NCBI GenBank assembly: GCA_016808115.1
Contig: JAEQBH010006818.1
Coordinates: forward strand, 124,001-188,000
From: Tetrastigma voinierianum
Lineage: Eukaryota; Streptophyta; Magnoliopsida; Vitales; Vitaceae
Length of the DNA stretch: 64,000 nt
Direction: 5' to 3'
Numbering within the stretch: the first letter of the stretch is position 1; each line of letters opens with the position of its first letter. Position numbers and translations under genes: made by a program. Shown one piece after another: positions 44,596 to 56,776 of the stretch. Below the pieces are notes generated by a model. The model was not told the origin of the DNA and ran no database searches. It saw only the letters and a list, made by a program, of their open reading frames with translations.

Positions 44596-47500
44596 TCCCC
44601 TCTTTAAGTCGACCTTCCATGGAAGGATACTATGGAGAAAAAGAAAAGGAGGCAACGGTGCAATGTCGTGACATCATGTCAATGTTGGGCATCAAGCTAT
44701 ACCTTTGTCGGAGTGTCATGACAATGTATCAACATCGACATTTTATTACGTCGATGTCGCGACATCGGGAATCTGCGTAATACGTGTCATGACATCGACC
44801 CTTTCGATGTTGGACATGGGCGCCTACTTGTCGATGTCGCGACATTAGGCACTCTGCTGTCAATGTCGACATCGGGCTCCTACGTCGATATCGGCATCGG
44901 CCGCACCGATATGCGGCGACGCCGGGAACTACTGCTTATCGATGTCTGACATCAAGCAACATCGGACATCTGCATGTCGATGCCAGCGACAATGTTGCGA
45001 CGCCGGCTACCTGATGGCGACATGGACACTCTGCATGGCCAGTAGCCATGACATCGAGCACCCTACTTATCAATGTCGGCGACATCGGCCACTCGATATC
45101 GCGACGCCAGGCACTACTTGTCGAAATCCGCCCAGCATCATAAGCCTGCATGTCCGATGTCGCGGCGATGTCATGAACATTAGGTACGTAACGACTAATG
45201 ATCTCTATTTTCTTCTCTTTTGGATCAAACCTCTTTCCTTGGCGAGGTTCTACCGAGTTCGGCACGCGATGTAAAGAGCTTGGCCCTTTGAGTGATATAA
45301 TTCATCTGACATGTAACATTTTATTAAAAGAAAAATCTATAGGAGTTAAATTTACAACTCTTTTGCACCAATTACACATTGGAACAGTTTGTTCCAAAAC
45401 TTTACAAAAATGATTATAAAGCCACAAATCGGCTTTCTTCACTCTCTTAGCCTCGGATGAGAGCCGCCCGCCGTAACATCCCACGCTAAAGGTTATCCCT
45501 TATAAGGTGAGCCACGCCACATTGAGAAAAATTCTACGGGGGCTCTCCCACGCCTAAGTGCACATATAATGCTTGCGGTCATCAACGTTCAAACAAAGAT
45601 ATGCAATCCTAGGTTGGAATTATACATGCCATGACGCCAAAGAATGAGATGAGGCTGAGATCGCCTTCTTCCGCCATGCCCAGAGTCCTCATCGACTCCC
45701 ACCACTCTACTTGTCCAAAGTCGCAACATCATACACCCTGCATGTCCAATGTCACGATGATGTCATGACATTGGCTGTAACCAACTAGTGATCCTCTATT
45801 TTCTTCTCTTTTGGATCTAACCTCTTTCCTTGAGGTTCTACCCGGGGATTCGGCACACTTACGATGTACGAGCTTGTGCTGAGGCCCAATATAATTCATC
45901 TGACATGTAACATTTTATTAAAAGAAAAATCTATAGGAGTTCGATTTACAACTCTTTTGCACAAATTACACATTGGAACAGTTTGTTCCCAAACTTTACA
46001 GAATGATTACTAAGCCACAAATCGGATTTCTTCACTCTCTTGGCCTCGAATGAGAGCCGCCCACCGGCGCTTGTCCCGCACCTAAAATGTTATCCCTTAT
46101 AGGGTGAGCCACGCCCAGGGGCTACTCCCCACCTAAATGCACATATAATGCTTGCACTCACATCAACGTTCCAAACAAAGATATGCAATCCTAGGTTGGA
46201 ATTATACATGCCATGACATAAAATGAGATGAGACTCAATCATGTACCATGCCCCGAGTCCTCACTGACTCCCACCATACAATGCAAATGCTAATGTTCGA
46301 TAAACCGTCATTAATGAATCACATCCAATGAGTACTTTGAAATAAAAGTCGTTTGTTTATAAACCCAAAACTTTTATGGATGTTATCATTTCAAATGATC
46401 TTTTGCAATCAAAATCCAGGTGTGTTTCGGTGGGTAAGCGGATTTCCGGGGTCCCCTGTGAGGACTCACACGCCTTCGACACTTTTTGGACTTTCACCGT
46501 CGGATGTGCGTAAACCGGTCAGATCTTTCGCTGAGGATAATGTAGCCCTTCTTGTTATTACCTACCACATGTTTTTCCGTGTTATTCAACCGTGCAACTC
46601 TATTGGACATCATCAATGATGTCGAACCACCCATCAAACACGAATGTGATGATTGATAATAACCATGAACTCGCTGCCAAATCTTAATGTCCTCGTGCAT
46701 AGACAATGTAATGCATCATTGCCTTGATACATCATGCCACATGTATAATAAGATGCCACATGGATAGATACGAACCATATATCTTACAAAATATCATGAG
46801 CAATTATATCCAAGGCATATAATTTCCATAAAATCACACACATTCTAACATCAACACTAATCAACGACTACCACGAAACATGTCATTGAGTAAAGCAATG
46901 ACACCTAAAAAAATCCTGATTTTAGACCTGAAGTCGACCATAATAGACCCATAACGAGCGTGGAAATCAATCTCAAAAAGCAGTCGTGGGCAGTCTAGAG
47001 TCCCGAGGCCACCAAGTAGCCATGGCAGATCCAGCTAACTCCTTGCATGGCCCAGTAAGTAGGCCGCTGAAGCAATCCTATTTTAAGCCATAAGCGGCTC
47101 GAAAATCGGGACCTGTAACCGGCATTGGATCTCGGCGGAGTTATGGAGACAAACGGACCATGAAGCAGTCGTAGGAATTGTCTGGCTTGACTCCTTAAAA
47201 TCAGCCTTAAGGTTAAGGATGAAACCAAACGGCCCTTAAACGACTCTTAAGTAGAAATTAACCAAAGTAGGAAGAACCCCTACCTTTTGGAGCGTAGAAA
47301 AATGGGTGGGAAGCCTTAAGAACACTTCCCAAGGCCACACCTTTGATTTCCCCTAAATCTCCCTTTTTTACTTTAGGTGAAATCCACGATTTTGGTACAT
47401 ACACGTGGCCCTCGTCGAATAGATAAACTTTAACTCTTGGCTCGACGAATTTCGACCGACAGAACTCCCTAGATTTGATAAATAAGAGATCTTTTTCTTT

Positions 47501-47976
47501 TTCTCCTTTCTCTCTTTCCCATGGTCAAACCTACAGAAAATCGATTTTCCCAAACCTTATCCCTTTAGCACTATTTATAGTTCTAGAGGTGTGAGCAGAT
47601 TTAAACTTGTCCACATTGGTTTTTTAGTTTCACTTAGATTCCATTTTGCCACGAAACAACTTTGTTAAGCCTCGGTTTAAGTTTAGATTATTTCATATGA
47701 ACTTTATTTAAGTCATTTCCCCTCTTTCAATATTTTCCTCAAAACCTCGATTTTGGGGTTCACTCCTTATCCGTCGTCTCGAATTTTGTGAAAATTCGAC
47801 TATCTTGGAATTCAATGAAATCGCCTGGATAACTAAATTTCTCGAGACGAATCCAACGATGAGGTCTGTTTTGTCATATGAGATCTAGAAAATTTCGGGT
47901 CTACAACCCATACCATGGTGGCAATTTACCGTTTTGGCCTTTTTCAAAACAATTCAAATTTTACCTAGGTTTTACA
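44596..47976 (-). mobile_element. solo LTR of a chromovirus 1-type element inside copia
   Basis: The right end ...acctaggttttaca (47976) corresponds to the LTR end of chromovirus 1 (cccaggtttcaca), including the upstream segments agatctagaaaat and accgttttg. The left part (44660-45180) holds a TGTCGCGACA array like that of the other LTRs. Copia integrase stops at 47977 and copia resumes at about 44595. The bases agaac flank both sides (44591-44595, 47977-47981), a likely target duplication, but the left terminus begins TCCCC rather than TG, so the left edge is uncertain. No internal domains were seen. Confidence 0.65.
45148..46281. repeat. tandem duplication of about 560 bp within the solo LTR
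   Basis: 45148-45714 and 45737-46281 are collinear: ctgcatgtcc.atgtc, tattttcttctcttttggat, cattttattaaaagaaaaat, tatgcaatcctaggttggaa and gagtcctca.cgactccca occur in both in the same order. Confidence 0.9.
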
Positions 47977-48312
47977 AGAACTTATTAGCATTGCATTTAT
48001 CATTTCTTTTAAAGTGCGATTCTTTTGCTTAGCTACTTCATTGGATTGAGGCGAATTAGGTGTCGTGGTTTCATGTTTGATCCCATTTTGAGCACAAGAA
48101 TCAAAAAATGGCGATTCATACTCACCAACTCGATCACTTCCGAGCACTTTAATTTTCTTGTTGAGTTTATTCTGAACTTCGGTTTTATAGAGAAAAAATT
48201 TGTCTATCGCCTCATCCTTACTTTTGAGCAAGTACACATAACAGTACTTGGTGCTATCGTCAACAAAGGTAATAAAATATTTATTACCACCTCTTGTTTG
48301 TAAAAATTTCAA
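47977..48312 (-). pseudogene. copia integrase core
   Basis: DDE integrase core, 112 readable codons on the minus strand up to the solo LTR. FLQTRGGNKYFITFVDDSTK carries the first Asp and VLGSDRVGEYESPF the second. The third site, normally VAERKNRT in copia elements, reads VAKQKNRT: the catalytic Glu codon has become Lys. The frame runs on to EMINAMLISS and is then interrupted. This is the longest intact copia block, but it lacks a catalytic residue. Confidence 0.9.
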
Positions 48313-48319
48313 ATCACAT

Positions 48320-49894
48320 ATATCATGGATTAAGAAATTGAGAGGTTCGATATGTCTTTGATAATTTGAAAGGATGATGCAGTTAGTTTTGCCTCGACCT
48401 GAGTCTCACACTTATCTTGTGAATCAATTTGGAATGTTGGTATATGATCTAAGTTAATTAATCTTAAGTAGTGTATCATAATTAACATGTCCCTAATCTA
48501 CCATGCCATAGATTAGACGACTCAAACGTGTAAGAAGAAGAACTCACTTTATTCATATTAACTTGATAATAGTCTTTACATTGAGTTTCCACATTCCATC
48601 GCTCATATACTCTTTGCCAACATACATTCCACTCTTGGACAAAACAAACTTATCTGACTCAAACACCATCCGAAAATCCATGACTTTTCAACAATGAACC
48701 AAAAACTTCTAAGTTCTTACTTGATTTAATTACTTATAAGACATTCGGAGTCACTTCCTTCCCCGAAAGTCATCTTTAATACCACTTTTCCTTAGCCCTT
48801 GATTTTAGAGGTGCCCGAGTTCCCCATGAACACCTTTTCCCCAGTCTCAATTGGGCTAAAGAGGGAGAACATCTTCTTGTCCAAGCATACTTAAGCGCAC
48901 TAGTATCGATCCACCATTCTTCAATTTGATCCCACGAGTTCACCTCAGGAGTCACGGCTCAGAGGCGATGTCGAGATACATCCTTGGTGATGTTAGCGAT
49001 CACATTAGCCTCTTTAGGCTTGTTCCGTTTTGGCAATCTGCAGTCCAATGACTTGTGACCTTGCTTCCCACAATTGAAGCATTTCCCTATAAACTTTTGT
49101 TTCTTTGAAATCCCTCCCTTGGGTCTCATCTTAGTGTTTTTCCCTTTGTTGTTGGATTTCTTGAACTTGGAACTTTGACCATATTCCACAAAGTTAGCCT
49201 TGGCCTCGCTCAAATTGTGTGCCACTTTCTTTTCTGATCCTCTATTGTCTTCTTCAATGTTAAGCCTGACAATAAGATCTTCAATGCTCATTCCTTTCAT
49301 TTTATGCTTGAGAGTAATTCTTAAAATCTTTCAGCTTGAGACGTTTTCAATAATAGCTCACTTGAAAAGTTTCGCTCAATGTCATTCCCTCAGCATGTAT
49401 CTCATGCAAGATCACTTAAAGCTCTTGGACTTGACTGACCACAGTCTTGGAATCCACCATCTTATAATCAAGGAATTAGCCTATAATGAAATTCTTAGCC
49501 CCAACATCTTCAATTTTACATTTCCGGTCAAGAGATTCCCAAAGCTCCTTTGTTGTTTTCTTGTCAGTGTAGACGTTGTACCACGAATCAACTAATCCAT
49601 TCATGACGTAATTCCTTCATAGGAAGTCAGAATGTTTCCAACATCTATAGCATTGATGACGGCGGATGTCATGCTCATCTTCTTTAGATGAGGAACATCT
49701 CTGTCAAGAATCTTCTGAGATTCAAATTGGTCGAGGAATTAGAATAACATATTTGCTACCCAGCGTTTAAAGTGAGTTTATTGAACTTCTAAAGTTTCTC
49801 TAATGGAGAAACAAAAATGGGTAGAGTAGTGGGCATCATTGGCACTTGGACAGTGGGATTTACCTCTTGGACAGATTCAGTCACAATGGCCCAT
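48320..49894 (-). pseudogene. copia gag and protease
   Basis: Minus strand. The gag start is near 49894 (ATG followed by a one-base insertion), with VTESVQEVNPTVQVPMMPTT; further on are decayed UBN2-type blocks (49640-49330). At 49300-48959 there is a clean stretch with MSIEDLIVRLNIEEDNRGSE and the zinc knuckle CFNCGKQGHKSLDC (C-x2-C-x4-H-x4-C). The protease follows, with EEWWIDTSALKYA (about 48920), where the family has D-T-G, then a decayed GAG_pre-integrase region with Cys residues to 48320. Several frameshifts. Confidence 0.85.
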
Positions 49895-51100
49895 ATTTTT
49901 TGCAAAATCACCAAAGTGTACCACACGTTTGAAAAATAACTTCTACGGAGTATTCTCAGGAAAAGACGATAGGGTATGGTAGTGAAGCGGGGCCGACCTC
50001 CTTAGACAAAATTTCTCGGTATGGTAATTTCCAATTTTCAAATGGGTTGACTGAAATCCTTATAAGGACCTTCTTCCAAGAAATTAACAACACAAACTAG
50101 ACGCGCAATGTAGTGGTAGAGCATTGTCCTCTTGAACAGTTAGCCGGTTTGATTCCCTTCCCTTGTATTTTACAGGATTTCTTTTTTCCATGGGAGGTTT
50201 CCTTTCCAACAAAACATTTTGGTTTTGTTTTTTATTTGGATTAAAGAAAGGGAAAAGGGAATTTCCTTTTTATTACGAAAGAAAGAAATTTCCTTGTTTT
50301 CTTTGTTTAAACCACTTCCTGGAAAAATATATATTTATGGAAAAGCAACTTTCAAGATAAACAATTTTTTTTCAAACCAAACCGAACAGGTTCTTTCTTT
50401 TTTCCTTGGAAAACACAAGAAAAACAAAACTCCCATAACACACACACACATACACACACACATATGTTTTAAGTTTGTCACACATAAAGGTTTTGACTCA
50501 TGCAATACAAACTCTGGTAATGAACAAAATAAACATACCTACAACCTGCCATATAGAGCACCTTCAGGAAGTAAACTGGATGTGAACGAAGAAGATGACT
50601 ACCATAAGGCAAACAAAAGATGAGTCGAGTCTTGGGAGATTCCACAATCTCTTTAAAACATATACGCTCTTCTTTATGGGTTCTTCAAGATTTAAAGACA
50701 TCTTTTTCTTAGGATAAAACGACCCAATGAATAGTCTGCACAGCACTTGCGGTCAGTCAAATGAACTGAAGGTGTGTTTGCTCTATCATAGAAAAATGGA
50801 GAATGGAGGGAAGAAACAAGACTATAAGCTTCTTCTTTTTTCCTTTGCTTGTGTGTTTACAATGAGACTAACACCTTTTATTTATAAGAGATCTCGACCA
50901 TAAAAATTCCAGAATGCCAAATGCTTAGCTTCTCAAGTTCTTGGAATTCAGGCAAAGCAATGAACCTTGATTTATAGAATTTTGAACACAAATAAATACA
51001 CTTGGAATTCATGCACAGAAATGAACCCTAACTTATAGAATTTTGAACCCAAAGAAATATAGTGAATGTTTTTAATTTCATTCTCCATTTCCAACAAGTT
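49895..51100 (-). repeat. leader and probable 5' LTR of the minus-strand copia element
   Basis: Noncoding DNA upstream of copia gag. It includes a tRNA-like segment (50107-50153), a block with gaaattcccttttcc-type words also found in the plus-strand copia leader (59130-59200), a short (AC)n tract (50440-50462) and a minus-strand TATAAATA at about 50880-50887. LTR boundaries cannot be set because no second LTR is visible. The open frames 50163-50360 and 50219-50623 on the plus strand have no similarity. Confidence 0.45.
50107..50153 (+). other. tRNA-like segment antisense in copia leader
   Basis: Has an A-box-like TAGTGGTAGAGC and a B-box-like GGTTTGATTCCC about 30 bp later, with a five-pair anticodon-type stem ATTGT/ACAGT. 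The loop is eight bases and no acceptor stem pairs, so it is not a functional tRNA gene. The same place in the plus-strand copia leader holds another tRNA-like segment (59404-59470). Confidence 0.4.
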
Positions 51101-53391
51101 GAGCGATTTGACTTTTAAGGTACACGGTTTTCTCTAATATTATGAAGCCTCCCTTTGTTTGGATGAATGCTTGGCCATACATGTTGGAATCAAACCTATT
51201 TGCTCATGTGGTTTATTTATTCATTCATATTCAAAACATACTAAAAAAATGTATTTATGTATTTAATGTCTTTGTTCATAATGTATTAAGACATTTTATT
51301 TATGTTTATCCATATTGATTCAGTGCATTGGATTTTAGTATTTTTGGGTTGGGTATCTCTTGCAATGAGTTTTGACTTTTGAGTTTTTAAAATTTAGGGT
51401 GAGAATGTCTTTCACAATGGGTTCTTTGGGTTCAAATCTAGGTTGAGAGAGTTTGTTTGAGAAGCTTAGGAGATGACGATTTTAATGATTTTTTTATAGT
51501 AGTTTTTTATTCCTTTATGTTTGTTGATTTGATGATGGTTAACATGACTTTTGATGCCTACTAGATATGGAATTTCAATGAGCCTTGAATGGAGACCTTT
51601 TTTTTTTCTTTTTTATGTTGTTTTATCTTTATTTTATTTCTTTTTTTTTCTCTTTGTGATGGAGACTTGGAGTGTAATAGTTCATTGTTATTTGTGGAAT
51701 ATGTGTGATCGAGATATGAGTTTGATGATAGTCAAATATGATGGAGTGATGAGGTTTAGTAGTTTTATTCATTTACATATGTAGTTTTTATTTTTACTAC
51801 TATTATTCCCATTACATATATGTAAAGATTTTATTATCATATGGTTGCTTTGATTTTTGTGTAGCACTTCATGTGTCCGCAGTTACCCACTTTCTATCAT
51901 ACTTTCTTATTTAACTTGTTTTTAAAATATATTTTAACATTCTCCAAAAGTTCTTAAATTTCTTTTTGGTAATAATTTCTAATTTTCCGTTTTAAATTTT
52001 TTTAGTTATTTATTTGCTGTTCTTTTTTCTTTTAATAGTTTTTCGCATTTCCCTTCTTTGACCAACCTTCTAAAATTCTGTTTTTCATTTAATAATTTAT
52101 AGAATTTAGACATAAATTTTAGAATTGACATTGTTCCTTTTATTTCTTTAATTATTAGAATTTATTTGGTTTCCTTTAAAAAAATCTAATTTCCAAATTT
52201 GCTTAATTTAAATTCTTATGTTATCACTAAATTAAATTTACTAAATCTTCTAAAAAAATTCAATTTGTTTTTCAAATTTTTAAATAATTTTTTTCTCCAT
52301 GACTCCCCTTTCAAATAAATATTTTGTATTATTTTAACTTTCATTATCTTACTTTTGTTATCTGAATAAAGTTCATCTTCTTTAACTTCCAAATTTTTAA
52401 AAATTAGTTTCTTTAATTTCTAAAAAACTAAAAAATTATTTTCTTTAAAATAAAAAAATTATATTTTCTTTAATTTCTTAAAAGTGAGAGCAGTTTTCTT
52501 TAACATTTAAAATTCAAAAATCATTTTCTTTAACTTAGAAAAATTAAAGTAAAGCAAAATTTCTCAATTTCCAAAAAGATTAAAAAAAAAATCATTTTCT
52601 TTCACTTTGAAACTAAAATATTTTTCTTCAATTAAAAAAATTAAAATTTATTTATTTATAAAATCTTTAAAAATAAAAATCAAGAACCACTTTCTTTAAA
52701 TTTCCCAAATAAAGATTTCAAATTTCTAATCTCTTCTTTTCCAAAACGACATTCTTATTATTATTTTCAACTTGATTTTAAAAATTCTAAGCATGGATTT
52801 CTCTATGGTGATAAAATATATTATGGATCGACTCGCGTGCTAATAAATGGAGTCTTGGGAGAGGGCCCGACATCTCATGTATCCCTTCATTAAATAATTT
52901 GGCACTCATTTTCTAATTTAACTATGAATGTTTCTATATATGTTATTTGGCTAACCTGTTTTCTATTGATAGTGTTCGTAATTCGCTGTCGAGGTACATA
53001 TCTCTCTTCTTTGACTTTGTTATTTATTATGTAATTGATGCACTCTTGTAGTATCATCGTTGTTTCTTCGTGATATCCATTGTTTGATTAATCAATTACC
53101 CTATTTGCCTTAACTTGATTATTAGAGACCTAACCTTTAGGGGCTTAGAGGAGTGCTACAACTTTTCACCGTATCTTCCCAATAGATAAGCTGACCACGG
53201 ACTGAACTTGGTTTTCGCAGAATTTTCTTTTCCTTTTAGGAGTCACATTTGGGGTTTTCTTTCTTATTTTGTTTTCCTTTTAAATAAAGAATAAAATAAA
53301 TGCTGACTTCCAAACCGTTTTACTGATAATAGTTTTCAAAGAAATACAAAAAACGAAGGTCTTGCCTTTTTATGAGCGTACCATAGCAAAA
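51101..53391. other. AT-rich DNA with TTTTCTTTAA repeats, probable LTR remnant
   Basis: No coding similarity. From about 52370 to 52710 the word ttttcttta recurs roughly every 50 bp in A/T-rich spacers. 53100-53220 (ggggcttagaggagtgctac and following) resembles LTR ends of Tat/Ogre-type gypsy elements, from memory. The open frame 51551-51784 is a run of hydrophobic residues from T-rich DNA and not a gene. Confidence 0.35.
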
Positions 53392-54455
53392 TGTGGTGTC
53401 CCTACTTGATGTTGTGCATAGTGGTGTTATGCATGAGGGGGTCAACCATAAAATGTGAAACGACTAGCAGAGAAGTTTTATTGTATTTCCTTAATTTCTT
53501 AATTATCCAATTAGTGGATAGTGGAATTTGTTATTGGTCAAATTAGTTGCTTAGTCTCCTATTTGTTAGTGACAATCAACATGGTAGTAGTTAACAACCA
53601 CTACGCTTATTTCCTTAATTCTATGATACAAAAGTTTTATTGTGTATGTAAATCATTTGTATGCTATAAAGGAGGGGAAGAATAAAGAGATTGCAGTTCA
53701 TTCTCACCTTAAGAGAATAATTTATGGTTCATTCTCACCCAAAGAGAATAATTTGTGGTTCATTCTTACCTAAGCGAATATTATTTAGTTATGGCCCAGG
53801 ACAACCTATCGATTGGTGGCCGAGCTATCATTGTAGGCGTTTCACAAGATAAATTGAAACCTTTCAAGCTGGTCGAAGCATTCCAGAGGAAGTGTGCACA
53901 ACGTCGAAACTATGCAACGCATGATGGAACCATGCATTCAATAAAGGTGCCCTCCGGGCAGCTCTGAGTCAACTGATAGGTCCACCGTAAAGATGAGGCT
54001 ATAAGCCGAGAAGGTAAACTCATGATCGGTCCAAAAAAAAAAAAAAACCACTTGAATTTTACGAGATATGCTAGCGACATTCATCCGGTGTATAATCAGT
54101 ATGGACAAGAGTTTGCTTCAGAGTGTAATTAACAAAAAATGTGCGTCTCGTGCATAGGTAGATTATTATGCATGAGAGGGTCAACCATAAAATATGGAAC
54201 AGAGGTGGTAGAAGCTTTTATTGTATTTGTAATTTTTTAATAATTCCAATTAATTGGATAAGTTAGTTTGTTATTAGTCAAATTAGTTAACAGCCACTAC
54301 ACCCAATGTTTTCTTGTTCTAGGATAGAAAGCTTTATGTGTTTAATTATTTGTGTGTCTAAGGAGGAGAGAAGAGTAAGAGATTGGTTCATTCTCACCTT
54401 AAGAGAATAATTTGTAGTTTCATTCTCACCCTAGATATCGTATTTAGGTATGATT
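53392..54455 (+). mobile_element. TRIM-like element with short direct repeats
   Basis: Two direct repeats enclose about 350 bp. The left one is about 53392-53790, the right about 54140-54455. Both start TGTG with gtgcatag soon after, then share tatgcatgag.gggtcaacca, ttattggtcaaattagtt and the doubled cattctcaccttaagagaat near the end. The small size, TG start and lack of pol fit a terminal-repeat retrotransposon in miniature. The internal part holds an open stretch (MAQDNLSIGGRAIIVGVSQD and following to 53967) of unknown origin and a poly-A run (54033-54047). No PBS can be named, so the class remains tentative. Confidence 0.55.
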
Positions 54456-55853
54456 GGAGACCATCTATCCATAAGTTGGATGTATAATAAATGGATGGTA
54501 TTGAATAGATGATAGACAGAATTTACTACGATGTATGTCTTAATAAGGTAAATCAACATAATACTTATTAAATTATATGTTAATTCATGTATAAGATATA
54601 TGGATTCGATCTATTCATTTACAAATAATAATCGTGAATGGTAGCTTGATTAAATCATTAATCGTAAATCAATAATTTTTCTACTAAATAATTTATTCGA
54701 CATTGAAAACATTGAAAACAAAAGATGAAAATGAAAATTCATTTACCCAAATAGAAAAGAGGTGTTTAAAATGTATATTACAGGAATTATATTTTCAAAA
54801 TGCATTCTTTGAAAGTGAGAAAGTCAAACTTTTCAGTTTTTTCGTCAATGATGCATAATTACATGATCCTCAACAAATATTTAGCTAGATAAAGTGATCG
54901 GTCAAGATGATATAAGTTTATAAGATAATTTTGAAATTAATATTTAAAGTTTTCTTTTAAATTTTATATTTATAGAAATGATGGTTAATTTTTTATGAAT
55001 GCTAGTCATGTATGGCTCATATGACAACATGATTGGTCAGAGATATCGTAGTCAATGTTAGTTCAATTGAGGCATAATTATCAAACAATCCTATAATATT
55101 TTTGTAAGATATATTTTGAATTGGTAAACGGCCAGCTCAATCTATTTCAAGTGATGGGTCAAAATTAGTTGAAATAATCTGATACATTTTTATTCAAATT
55201 AGGTTTTGGCCCATAAGAGTTGGGTTAGGCAGGCTAAAACCTTAAGAAATACTAAAAAAATAATTTTACAATTTTTATCATTCTTCAAATAAAAATAATA
55301 AATAAAATTTTAATAATAATTAATGCATAAAATGATTAAGTTTAAATAATATAATAATATACACAAACTTAAACAAATAGATAATGATAGAGCACTATAA
55401 TAACCAAAGTACTAAATTAACTAGCCTAACAAGTACCAAAATAATAATGTACAACTAAATAACAATTTTTTTAAAAACAAATCTAAAGTATCAAATAAAA
55501 TCTCATATGTCTTTAATCATCATCTTCATTATCTCTAATCATAACATTTGACTCCACTTAAAGCTAAAAAACCCTAGCTTCTGTTTCTCTCAACCTTTTC
55601 TTTTAGCAATTAATTTTCCTTAAGCAAGGATGGATGATTTTTTCCCATCCTTGACCTGAAGTCACCCCTCTATCAATCTATTTTGCAATAAAATGTTTAT
55701 TCCATGTAGAACTAGGCTTTTTTTTTTTTTCGTGATTTCATCGTCGTTTTGTTGCGACTTTTGGTTTTGTGTTGTTGTTTTGATGTGATTTTGTATCGTC
55801 GTTTTGTTGTGGTGTTTGGTTCTTCATCGTCTTTTTACGGCATTTTATTTGTA
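54456..55853. other. AT-rich intergenic DNA
   Basis: No gene. AT-rich throughout. 55195-55250 contains ggcccataagagttgggtta-type words. 55710-55820 is T-rich with repeated cgtcgttttgttg. Confidence 0.5.
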
Positions 55854-56776
55854 TGTATAAAACCCGAGAAAAAAATCAATTTTTTCTGAAAAATAGCAAA
55901 ACGGTAAATTACCGCTACAGTATAGGTTGAAAACCTAGAAATTTTCTAGATCTCGGATAACCATGAGCGTTTGGATTCATTCGTGAAATCTAGTTACCCA
56001 GGCAATTCGTTGGTCAGAGACGGTCGAATTTTCCGCAATTTGGAGCAGCCGGTTGTTAGGTAAAGCCCAAAAAACGAGATTTTGGGAAATAAGTTATATA
56101 AAATGAATTTGGTTTGTAAAATGATCATTTGGATGTAATCCATAAATTATGGATTTTATCACGCATGTTGGCATTGTGTGATAGAAGTTAATAAAAACTC
56201 GAGTGTGATGGGAGTCGGTAAGGACTCGGGGCATGATACATGATTGAGTCTCATCTCATTTCATGACATGACATGTAGGATTCCATAGTAGAAATTGCAT
56301 GTTTTTACTTGGAATGTGAATGAGAATGTGTAGAACATGACCATTGCATGTGAACTTAGGTGGGGAGTAGCTTCAGTAGGAAATATTCTCTATTGGGCGT
56401 GGCTCACCCTTTATGGAAAAACATTCCCGGGAATTAGGGTGTACAATTGGGCCAGTTAACTCATTGAAATTTTGCAATTATGAAGAAATGGAAATTGTGG
56501 CTTGATAAAAAATTTTGCTTGATGCTTAGAACAAACTAGTTCTAGCATGTATTTTTGGTATAAAATAATTGTAAATAAATTCTTATGGGAATATTGATGA
56601 CATAGTCGCGTATGTTTGTACCTAAATATGATAAGTGGACCTGATGTGACCACTTTTTACTTGTGATTGGATCCTGGTAAATGGGACTCCAAGTTGTGGT
56701 ATCGAGCTACCCGATACCCACAGTTAATTCCACGGGTTGTGATTGGCAACAGGACCCCCAGTTTGGGGATGTCACA
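55854..56776 (+). repeat. solo LTR of a chromovirus 1-related family
   Basis: 923 bp from TGTATAAAACCCG to GATGTCACA. Its start follows the chromovirus 1 LTR in reverse: aaacggtaaattaccg, gttgaaaacctagaa, tctagatctcggat, tctagttacccaggcaatt. The middle (ggggagtagcttc, gggcgtggctcaccc) matches the solo LTR at about 46090-46140 on the other strand. Shorter than its relatives. No internal region follows. The five-base flanks (ttgta, atgtg) do not match. Confidence 0.75.

Noticed and set aside
50101..50160. Functional tRNA gene
   Set aside because: The eight-base anticodon loop and missing acceptor stem rule out a working tRNA; kept only as a tRNA-like segment.
50219..50623. 134-codon plus-strand ORF
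   Set aside because: Low-complexity Lys/Phe/His-rich translation of the antisense copia leader and an (AC)n tract, without similarity.
51551..51784. 77-codon ORF with hydrophobic runs suggesting a membrane protein
   Set aside because: Hydrophobicity comes from T-rich DNA. No start context, homology or neighbouring exons.
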